A stretch of DNA of 35,566 bases. It comes from Burkholderiales bacterium. GTDB lineage: Bacteria; Pseudomonadota; Gammaproteobacteria; Burkholderiales; Burkholderiaceae_C. The number at the start of each line of letters is the position of its first letter. The first letter of the stretch is position 1. Below, one piece after another: positions 1-7,040 of the stretch. The DNA lies in contig JANXTP010000084.1 in the NCBI GenBank assembly GCA_025352345.1, positions 1 through 35,566 on the forward strand. The letters are read 5' to 3'. The notes beneath the pieces were generated by a model that was not told where the DNA came from, did no database searches, and was given only the letters and a program-made list of their open reading frames with translations. The translations under genes and the position numbers were made by a program.

Positions 1-55
1 GGGCCGGCGGAACTTGAGCCGAAGCGGAAGGCTGGTGAACCGGCCCGGAGGACAT
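1..55 (-). CDS. N-terminus of a CDS running off the window (MSSGPVHQPSASAQVPPA...), possibly the ABC permease of the adjacent operon
   Basis: Open minus-strand frame from ATG (CAT at 53-55) downstream of the NikR-like gene in the same direction; identity as permease is only positional. Confidence 0.35.
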   Translation of the reverse strand, partial: MSSGPVHQPSASAQVPPA

Positions 56-102
56 GAACGGAACACAGCGGCCCGCCGCCGCGCTCAAGAACCAACCCAG
101 GA

Positions 103-579
103 TCAGCGCTTCTTTGCAGAAGGCGACGGCGACGAATGCAGCGGTGGAATCACCGCGGCCATCAATTGAAGGCGCGCGGTGATCACGCCTTTCAGCGAGG
201 TCATCGCATCGATGATGCCCTGCAGCTTCGGCGCCGGACCCTGCACCAGGATCACTTCCATCATCTTGTCTTCGGTCAGGTGCACGTGCAGCGAGCTGAT
301 GACCTCCGCGATGTTGTCGTACTGCAGGTCGGACAGCCGCCGCTGCAGGCCGCGCGTGCCGCGGTCGTAGAACAAGGTGATGGTGCCGGCCATCACCTCG
401 TCGCCGAGTTCACGCTTGTGCTCGACCAGCTGCTGGTTGACCATGTCGCTGATCGCCTGCGAGCGGCTTTCATAGCCGCGACTGCTGACCATGTCATCGA
501 GTTCAAGCAGCAAGTCGGGGTTCATCGAGACGCTGATGCGCTCGACGAAACCGTTGGACTTGGTGCTCGATCGGGGCAT
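103..579 (-). CDS. NikR-like ribbon-helix-helix / ACT-type metalloregulator
   Basis: RHH N-terminus (ERISVSMNPDLLLELDDMVSSRGYESRSQAISDMV) and NikR-type C-terminal domain with SSLHVHLTEDKMMEVILVQG. Confidence 0.85.
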   Translation of the reverse strand: MPRSSTKSNGFVERISVSMNPDLLLELDDMVSSRGYESRSQAISDMVNQQLVEHKRELGDEVMAGTITLFYDRGTRGLQRRLSDLQYDNIAEVISSLHVHLTEDKMMEVILVQGPAPKLQGIIDAMTSLKGVITARLQLMAAVIPPLHSSPSPSAKKR

Positions 580-588
580 GGCTGGGCC

Positions 589-1578
589 TTACTTGGGCAA
601 GTACGAGGCATCGATGTAGCTGTCGACATCCTGCGCCGTCTTGTAGACCCCGTTGGCCACGTTGAAGTCGTCGGCCACCTTCGATGAGCCCGACAGCGAG
701 CCGAAGCCCGGCGCCTTGACGAAGATCTTCTTGCTGTCGGCCAGCGTCAACAGCTTCGTGCCCTTGAGCAGCGGCAGGTATTCGGCCGGCGTCAGGCCGA
801 CGCGCGCTGCCATGATCTTCAGCGCGTCGGGCTGCGTCTTCGGGTCGTTGATGTAGGCCACCACCTTGTCCCAGACCAGCACGACCTTCTTCCAGTCGTC
901 CTTGCGCTTGGCCAGGCTCGTCGGATTGACGCCGACGATGTCGTAGATCAGGCCGGGCTCTTCCGCCGAGGTGTACAGCGGTTTGGCGCCGGGCACGCCC
1001 TTCATCGCCTGACCCGAGATCGGCTGCCAGGCGCCGATGGCGGTGATGTCCTTCGAGGCCAGGATCTGCGGCATCTCGTTGGTCTTGGCATTGACCAGCG
1101 TGACATCGGCCTCCTTCATGCCGGCCTTCTTCAACCCGTTGAGCAGCAGCAGGTGCTCGACCAGCCCGAATTCGACCGCGACCTTCTTGCCCTTCAGGTC
1201 CTTCAGCGTCTTGATGCCCGGCTTGCCGACGATCATGTCGTTGCCGTTGGAGTAGTCGGTCAGCACGATCGCCACGCTCTTGCCGCCACCGGCCCCGGTG
1301 ACCAGCGCGTCGCCGTTGGTCATGCAGACCGCGTCGATCTTGCCGGCGGTGAACGCGTCCAGCGAAGCCGAGTAGTCGAACCACTCCAGCTTCACGTCGA
1401 CACCGGCTTCCTTGAAGAAGCCCTTGTCCAGTGCCACCTGCCAGGCGACCCAGCCTGGCCAGTCGCTGTAGCCGATCTTCAGCGGCTCGGCCGCTCGCGT
1501 GGGCAGCACGGTCAGCGACAGCGCCGCCGGGATCAGGGACGTGAAAAGACGGCGGCTCAGTCGAAACATGGATGTCAT
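589..1578 (-). CDS. ABC transporter substrate-binding protein, NitT/TauT type (resembles the urea-carboxylase-region family)
   Basis: Signal peptide [95 protein letters not shown] at 1578 with GAGGAA upstream. Confidence 0.85.
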   Translation of the reverse strand: MTSMFRLSRRLFTSLIPAALSLTVLPTRAAEPLKIGYSDWPGWVAWQVALDKGFFKEAGVDVKLEWFDYSASLDAFTAGKIDAVCMTNGDALVTGAGGGKSVAIVLTDYSNGNDMIVGKPGIKTLKDLKGKKVAVEFGLVEHLLLLNGLKKAGMKEADVTLVNAKTNEMPQILASKDITAIGAWQPISGQAMKGVPGAKPLYTSAEEPGLIYDIVGVNPTSLAKRKDDWKKVVLVWDKVVAYINDPKTQPDALKIMAARVGLTPAEYLPLLKGTKLLTLADSKKIFVKAPGFGSLSGSSKVADDFNVANGVYKTAQDVDSYIDASYLPK

Positions 1579-1595
1579 GGTGGGATTCCTCAGCA

Positions 1596-1623
1596 GTGTT
1601 ACGGGGGAGGCTATCGGTAATAC
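1596..1623. promoter_or_regulatory. Candidate NikR-type operator: GTGTTAC-N14-GTAATAC (28 bp), overlapped by CGGTA-A-TACCG
   Basis: Imperfect inverted repeat (6/7 match between arms) 18-45 bp upstream of the substrate-binding protein ATG; same overall 28-bp length as E. coli GTATGA-N16-TCATAC. Confidence 0.4.
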
Positions 1624-1745
1624 CGAGAACGACGTGGGCGTAAGCAATACTGAGGCCACCATGACGCCTGCCAGTAGCGCCTGCGCTGCCTTGATTCGGT
1701 GCCTGCGTGCACCATCGTCTGCCATCTTTCTTTCAGGATCTCCCC

Positions 1746-2036
1746 ATGATCGTTCGCATTGAAATCGACACCCCACCGGGGGGCCTGTTCGACTACCGGG
1801 TCACCGACGAAGGCGAGACGCTGTACGCCGATGCCGAACTGCCGTCGCTTGCCGACGCGCTGGTCGCAGCGGTGGAAGGGCTGGCGCCCGAAGTCGTGGG
1901 CGCCGAAGTTTGGTTCCGCGGGGTGGTCTCGGGCACCTATCCGCTGCACGTCATTGCGGCCAACCACGCGCAGATTGCCACCCACGCGGTCAACACCACC
2001 GCCGCGATCTTTGAAGGGCTGACGGGAGGCGCGTGA
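1746..2036 (+). CDS. Conserved hypothetical small protein (~96 aa)
   Basis: [35 protein letters not shown]...; AGGA upstream of ATG 1746; divergent from the ABC operon. Confidence 0.65.
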   Translation: MIVRIEIDTPPGGLFDYRVTDEGETLYADAELPSLADALVAAVEGLAPEVVGAEVWFRGVVSGTYPLHVIAANHAQIATHAVNTTAAIFEGLTGGA

Positions 2037-2054
2037 AGAGCGCGAAGAGGCCGA

Positions 2055-3209
2055 TCAGTCGGTGTTAGCCGGCCTGTGACGCAGGTCGGCCACGCTGTCG
2101 GTGCCCGTGATCGGCGCGGCGTCGATCGTGCCGCTGGCCACACACACCCGGTTGCGACCCTGCCGCTTGGCCTTGTACAGCGCTGCGTCGGCGCGCTCGA
2201 CGGTGACGAAGAAGGGCTCGCCGATCTCCAGGTCGGCGACACCGATCGACACCGTTGTCGTCATCGGGAGACCATCGGGCAGCGGGTGCCGGTGCATCGC
2301 CACCGCCTCTCGCATCTTGTGCGCGACCAGCGTGGCTGAGGCGATGTCGGTCGCTGCCAGACAGACCATGAATTCCTCGCCACCCCATCGCAGCACGTTG
2401 TCGCCCTTGCGCAACTCGCGGCGCAGCAGGTCGGCCATGCCGCACAGCAGCAGGTCGCCGCAGGCGTGGCCGTGGTTGTCGTTGACGCGCTTGAAGTGGT
2501 CGATGTCGATCATCAGCACTGCCGCCGGTGGGTCGAGCGGGCTGCTGCGCAGGATCGGCCGCGAGACCACGTCGACCGCATGCCGGTTCAGCAAGCCGGT
2601 CAAAGCATCGGAATAGGCTGCCTCGCGCAGCAGCGTGCGTTCAGCGGCCACCGACAGCACCGAGCTGAACATGTCCGCCAGGGCCTCGAACAGCCCGATG
2701 CCGACCTGTTGAAAGTAGTCGGGTACGTCGGCATACAGCGCCAGCAGACCGCGGTCGGCGTTGACCGTCGAGGCCAGCGGCAACGACACCGCACTGCGGA
2801 TGCCGTGCATTGCTGCCGCCTCCCGCCAGGGACCGTACAGCGACATCCGCGACACGTTGAATGGCTCGACCCGCTTGCCGGACAGCGTGCGGAAGGCCGG
2901 ACCGATCTCGGTCAGGAAGCTGCGATCGATCTCCAGCTTCTGGGCGTAGGCCGACGCCGGCCCGACGACGATCTGCGGCACGATGCACGGAGTTTCGACC
3001 GGGCCGAACCAGGTCCAGGCCAGGCGCACATGGGGCGTGGCCAGTGTCAACGCCTCGCACACCCGGTGGATGATGTCGCGGTCATTGCGCTGCTCCAGCA
3101 GGCGAGATGCGCTGCGCACCAACGATTCGGCGACGCAGGCCTTCTCACGGCCGGCGTCGAAGTCGGTCGTCTCGGCGGTGTGCTGCTGAAAGGGCAGGCG
3201 CAGCTTCAT
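2055..3209 (-). CDS. GAF-like domain diguanylate cyclase (GGEEF)
   Basis: DALTGLLNRHAVD, DIDHFKRVNDNHGHACGD, RKGD-NVLRW-GGEEF (I-site plus active site); start chosen at MKLRLPFQQ. Confidence 0.88.
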   Translation of the reverse strand: MKLRLPFQQHTAETTDFDAGREKACVAESLVRSASRLLEQRNDRDIIHRVCEALTLATPHVRLAWTWFGPVETPCIVPQIVVGPASAYAQKLEIDRSFLTEIGPAFRTLSGKRVEPFNVSRMSLYGPWREAAAMHGIRSAVSLPLASTVNADRGLLALYADVPDYFQQVGIGLFEALADMFSSVLSVAAERTLLREAAYSDALTGLLNRHAVDVVSRPILRSSPLDPPAAVLMIDIDHFKRVNDNHGHACGDLLLCGMADLLRRELRKGDNVLRWGGEEFMVCLAATDIASATLVAHKMREAVAMHRHPLPDGLPMTTTVSIGVADLEIGEPFFVTVERADAALYKAKRQGRNRVCVASGTIDAAPITGTDSVADLRHRPANTD

Positions 3210-3357
3210 GGGAAAGCGGTCATCATGGCTGCGGTCGCGCCGCGTGGGAACGACATTGGATATGGGCTGCTGGGCAGTATTTCGGGGGATTCTGTTTGAT
3301 TGATATCGGCACTTTTTCGTCCGACCTGATGGGTGAGCGCATGCTGCTGACGCTGAC

Positions 3358-3978
3358 ATGCGGACTCATGTTCGTGAGGTGCGTCCTCTGAAGCGCCTTC
3401 GTTCGCTGTGCACCGTGGTCACCGCCGCGCTGATGTTCGGCGTTACCGCGGCCGCGCCGGCACAGTCTCCATCTCCGCTGGGCGAGCTGACGCTGTACGG
3501 CGTGCGCCTCAAAGGGGCCTCGACCGAGGCCTTCATCGCGGCGGCACTGAAGGCGGGCGCCACGCCGTTGGCACAGCGTACCGACGGTCCGCCGGGCTTC
3601 GATACCCGGTCCGCCGGCGTGCCCGCATTGCAGCGTCTGACGGTGGTGAGCGATGCCGCCGGGCTGGTCAGCGCGCAGTTCGTCATCAAGCCGTATGGCC
3701 AGGAAAACGAGGCGCTGCGGCAGTTGCTGGTCAGCAAATATGGCCTGCCGACCACCGCCGAGGGCGCGCGTCGGCCGTTTCCAACCTTCGCTGCCCGTTT
3801 TGCGCCGCGCGGCAGCTTCGACTGGGATTTCACCGGAGGCATGAAGCTGATCTACCGCCAGCCGGCACTCGGTGATGCCACGCTGTCGTACACCGATGTC
3901 GAGCGGGCGCGGCGTCTGTCCGCGTCGACCCCGGTGCCTGGCGTCTCGGGCGCAGCATCGCTGGTGAACCGGTTCTGA
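3358..3978 (+). CDS. Secreted/exported hypothetical protein
   Basis: N-terminal hydrophobic signal-like segment (LCTVVTAALMFGVTAAAPAQ). Confidence 0.65.
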   Translation: MRTHVREVRPLKRLRSLCTVVTAALMFGVTAAAPAQSPSPLGELTLYGVRLKGASTEAFIAAALKAGATPLAQRTDGPPGFDTRSAGVPALQRLTVVSDAAGLVSAQFVIKPYGQENEALRQLLVSKYGLPTTAEGARRPFPTFAARFAPRGSFDWDFTGGMKLIYRQPALGDATLSYTDVERARRLSASTPVPGVSGAASLVNRF

Positions 3979-4008
3979 ACCCGGTGCAACGGCTGTAGAG
4001 TCGGCACG

Positions 4009-4560
4009 ATGATGAACGCCGCGCCGCTGTTCCTCGACCTGCTGACAGGCTTGCATCACCGAGCGTATTTTCTTGATCGCCTCAGCGAGGCCGCCGAGAC
4101 CGCGGTGGCCAAACAACAAGGCCTGGCGCTGTTGCTGGTCGACCTGGACAACCTGTTTCTGATCAACATGGAACGCGGCCGCGACAGCGGCGACCGGGCG
4201 TTGGTGGCGCTGGCGATGCCGCTGCAGCGCTCGGCGCGGCCGGGCGACACCGTGGCGCGGCTCGGTGGCGATCAGTTTGCGATGTTGCTGCTGGGCACCT
4301 CGCTGGCCACCGCCACGCAGTTCGCCTGTGGCATCCGCAGCCTGGTCGGCCGCGCGCACGATGTACATCCGGATATCGGCACGATCGACGTGTGCATCGG
4401 CGTGGCGGCATGCCCGGAGCACGGGCCGTGGCGCGCCTGCGACCTGCTGACGCTGGCCGACCTGCGGCTGAATTCGGCGAAGCGCTCGCGCCACCGGCCG
4501 GGCTGGACGCAGCAGGTGTGGGCCGAGCCCCCGGATCTGCCGGATGAGGACGACGGCTGA
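4009..4560 (+). CDS. Small degenerate GGDEF-domain protein (GGDQF)
   Basis: LLTGLHHRAYF, VDLDNLFLINMERGRDSGD, RPGDTVARLGGDQF; no other domain visible in 183 aa. Confidence 0.82.
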   Translation: MMNAAPLFLDLLTGLHHRAYFLDRLSEAAETAVAKQQGLALLLVDLDNLFLINMERGRDSGDRALVALAMPLQRSARPGDTVARLGGDQFAMLLLGTSLATATQFACGIRSLVGRAHDVHPDIGTIDVCIGVAACPEHGPWRACDLLTLADLRLNSAKRSRHRPGWTQQVWAEPPDLPDEDDG

Positions 4561-4574
4561 CGCGCTGGGACGGG

Positions 4575-4588
4575 GGGTTGGAAAACCC
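4575..4588. terminator. Weak hairpin GGGTT-ggaa-AACCC between convergent genes
   Basis: Perfect 5-bp stem in the convergent gap; no clear T-tract. Confidence 0.25.
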
Positions 4589-4595
4589 GGTGCGC

Positions 4596-4877
4596 TCAGT
4601 GGGCGACCGTCAGTTGCCAACGGGCCATGGCCGCCTCGCTGATTTCACTGGCGCGCACCAGATCGCCGAGGAAGAGGTGCGCGGCCTGGTCGATGCACTG
4701 GTGCAGGTCCTTCGAATCGACATACAGATGGCGGTCAGGGCCGATCGCCAGTGTGGGCAGGGCGGTGCGCTTGAGCAGGATGGTCTGGATGTGCCGGCAG
4801 ACGACGTACTCGAAGACGAACGACGGGTCGATGTCCACCTTCGCGGCCACGGCAAAAACAATGTGCTCGAGTTTCAT
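4596..4877 (-). CDS. Hypothetical protein (93 aa)
   Basis: ORF MKLEHIVFAVAAKVDIDPSFVFEYVVCRHIQTILLK...; sits between convergent and divergent neighbours. Confidence 0.5.
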   Translation of the reverse strand: MKLEHIVFAVAAKVDIDPSFVFEYVVCRHIQTILLKRTALPTLAIGPDRHLYVDSKDLHQCIDQAAHLFLGDLVRASEISEAAMARWQLTVAH

Positions 4878-5039
4878 GAAGACTCCTGTCTGCGCTGACG
4901 GTCTCGGATCGATGCGGCCGCAGCCGCCATGACAGAGTTATCGGCCGTGTGATCCGGCTCGTGAGGGCATTCCGCACGAAAGCAGCTGTGTGACGCGTCG
5001 CCTCAGGTGAGCCTGTGTGCCGCCACCTAAAATTCTTGA

Positions 5040-5435
5040 ATGCGTTTTCGTGGCACGGCCAAAACAATCTCCTCGTGGGTGGCGATCCTCGCCCTCCTGC
5101 TGGGGGGTGTGGCGCCCACGCTGACGCGGGCGATGCCCTCGGGTACCGGCGAGGGCTGGCGGGCGATCTGCTCGTCGGTGGGCATCCGATGGGTTGATCC
5201 CACCGCTGCCGCCACGTTCGGGAAAAGCGCGCCGGCGCCATCGCCGCAGCAGATGGGCGAACACTGTCCGTGGTGTTCGCTGCACACGATGGCGCTCGGT
5301 CTGCCACCGGCGCTGCTGCCGGTCCTCCCAAGGCTGCCGATGGCCCACGCGGTGCCGCAGCCGTTTCTTGCGGCGCCGCACACGCTCCACGCGTGGTCGT
5401 TGGCGCAGCCACGCGCGCCCCCTCGGGTTTCCTGA
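5040..5435 (+). CDS. DUF2946-like exported protein with HCPWC motif
   Basis: N-terminal membrane/signal segment, GEHCPWCSLHTMAL motif, Pro-rich C-terminus typical of DUF2946. Confidence 0.7.
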   Translation: MRFRGTAKTISSWVAILALLLGGVAPTLTRAMPSGTGEGWRAICSSVGIRWVDPTAAATFGKSAPAPSPQQMGEHCPWCSLHTMALGLPPALLPVLPRLPMAHAVPQPFLAAPHTLHAWSLAQPRAPPRVS

Positions 5436-5454
5436 TCTCGCAGACCCCGACTGA

Positions 5455-5472
5455 GCCCGGAGGCTTCCGGGC
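5455..5472. terminator. Hairpin GCCCGGA-ggct-TCCGGGC, then ...GTGCTTTTC
   Basis: Perfect 7-bp stem, 4-nt loop, short T run after it on the + strand. Confidence 0.5.
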
Positions 5473-5495
5473 CCCGTGCTTTTCAGCGCCACAAG

Positions 5496-5531
5496 CGCCG
5501 TCCCCCGCAGATGACCTGCAGGGGGACGGCG
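5496..5531. repeat. Long inverted repeat: CGCCGTCCCCCGCAG-atgac-CTGC(a)GGGGGACGGCG
   Basis: About 15 paired bases with one bulged A and a 5-nt loop, 31 bp before the OMP start codon. Confidence 0.7.
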
Positions 5532-5561
5532 TCAGCGCATCGCCACCCTTCAGGACACCCC

Positions 5562-6527
5562 ATGACGCTTTTTCGTTTTCACCTCGCCGGTCTTTTCGCG
5601 GCCGCCTGTTCCACCCTGCCCACTGCGGTGCTCGCCTGTTCGAGCTGTGGCTGCACGCTCAACTCGGAGTGGGCCAGCCAGGGCTTCAAGAGCGCCGGTG
5701 GCCTGAGCCTCGATCTGCGCTTCGACTACTTCAATCAGAACGAGCTGCGAACCGGCACCGACCGCGTCAGCCGCAGCGACAAGGCGGTGCCCGCCGATCG
5801 CGAGATCCAAAAGAAGACGATCAATCGCAACACCACGCTCACGGTCGATTACGGCTTCAACGCCGACTGGGGCGTCAGCGTGCAGCTGCCGTATCTGCAC
5901 CGTTACCACACCAGCTACGCCGACGAGGGCGACACCGCGCTGTCGCAGTCGCGCTCCAGCAGCATCGGCGATGTGCGTGTGCTGGGCCGCTACCAGGGCT
6001 TCTCACCGGAACACGACTGGGGTGTTCAGCTGGGGCTCAAGCTGCCCACCGGCGATGTCCATCTGAACTTCCGCCGCGGCCCGCAGGCCGGGCAGCCGCT
6101 GGACCGCGGCCTGTCTCCGGGCACCGGGTCGACCGACCTGCTGCTGGGCCTCTACAAATTCGGGCCGGTCAACCAGAGCTTCGACTACTTCGCGTCGGCG
6201 CTGCTGCAACTGCCGCTGTCGTCGACCGACCACTTCAAGCCCGGTGACGGCGCCAACCTCACCGCCGGCATCCGCTACGCCACTGGCGGCATGCTCGTGC
6301 CCCATGTGCAGATCAACGTGCGCACGGAGCGGCCCGAAAGGGGGTCGAACGCCGACGTCCGGAACGCCGGTGCCACCTTGGCCTACCTGAGCCCCGGACT
6401 CACCGCTGCGGTGACCGAGAAGTTGCAGGTCTACGGCTTCGTGCAGGTGCCGATCTACCAGCGCGTCACCGGGTACCAGATCGAGCCGAAATACAGCGTT
6501 TCGGCCGGGCTGCACTACACCTTCTGA
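5562..6527 (+). CDS. Outer-membrane beta-barrel-type protein with CSSCGC at the predicted mature N-terminus
   Basis: Signal peptide ending TAVLA|CSSCGCTLNSEW; alternating strands (LTVDYGFNADWGVSVQLPYL..., VSAGLHYTF C-terminal Phe). Confidence 0.7.
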   Translation: MTLFRFHLAGLFAAACSTLPTAVLACSSCGCTLNSEWASQGFKSAGGLSLDLRFDYFNQNELRTGTDRVSRSDKAVPADREIQKKTINRNTTLTVDYGFNADWGVSVQLPYLHRYHTSYADEGDTALSQSRSSSIGDVRVLGRYQGFSPEHDWGVQLGLKLPTGDVHLNFRRGPQAGQPLDRGLSPGTGSTDLLLGLYKFGPVNQSFDYFASALLQLPLSSTDHFKPGDGANLTAGIRYATGGMLVPHVQINVRTERPERGSNADVRNAGATLAYLSPGLTAAVTEKLQVYGFVQVPIYQRVTGYQIEPKYSVSAGLHYTF

Positions 6528-7040
6528 TCAGGACGCTTGGAGCAGCGGCAGGATCACCGCGTCCAGCGCGCCGGCGTCCAGCTGCGGCTGGATGAACCAG
6601 TCCTGCCGGACGAGCCGGCCGTTGCGGTCGAACACCGCGCACACCGGCATGCGCCAGATGCGGCCGAACCCGCTCAGCCGGGCCGACTTCATCATCGCGA
6701 CGGCGAAAGAGAAGGGCTTCGCGACCTCGCGGACCTGGGCTTCTGCGCTCAGTTCATCCACGCTGAGTGCGAGTACCGACAAGCCGCGCTCGCGATGCTG
6801 GCGGAAGTAGCCGTCCAGTGCCGGCATCTCGGTGCGGCAGGGCCCGCACCAGGTCGCCCAGAAGTTGACCAGCAGCACTTGGCCCCTGAGCGCCTCGGAG
6901 CTGAACAGCGTGCCGTCGAGCAGGGTCGCACTGATCGATGCGGCGGGCCCGGCCGCGCGGGCCATTGGCAGCATGGCGCCAGCAGCAGCAGCGGTGGCCA
7001 GCCAGGCTCGGCGAGTGGGATCCGGCGGTGCGGGGTTCAT
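6528..7040 (-). CDS. TlpA-like periplasmic thioredoxin-fold protein
   Basis: Signal peptide, LLVNFWATWCGPCRTEMPAL; ATG overlaps pabBC stop (ATGA). Confidence 0.88.
   Translation of the reverse strand: MNPAPPDPTRRAWLATAAAAGAMLPMARAAGPAASISATLLDGTLFSSEALRGQVLLVNFWATWCGPCRTEMPALDGYFRQHRERGLSVLALSVDELSAEAQVREVAKPFSFAVAMMKSARLSGFGRIWRMPVCAVFDRNGRLVRQDWFIQPQLDAGALDAVILPLLQAS

Noticed and set aside
1579-1745. Possible guanidine (ykkC) riboswitch upstream of the ABC substrate-binding gene
   Set aside because: No ykkC-I conserved segments seen on the minus strand of the leader by eye
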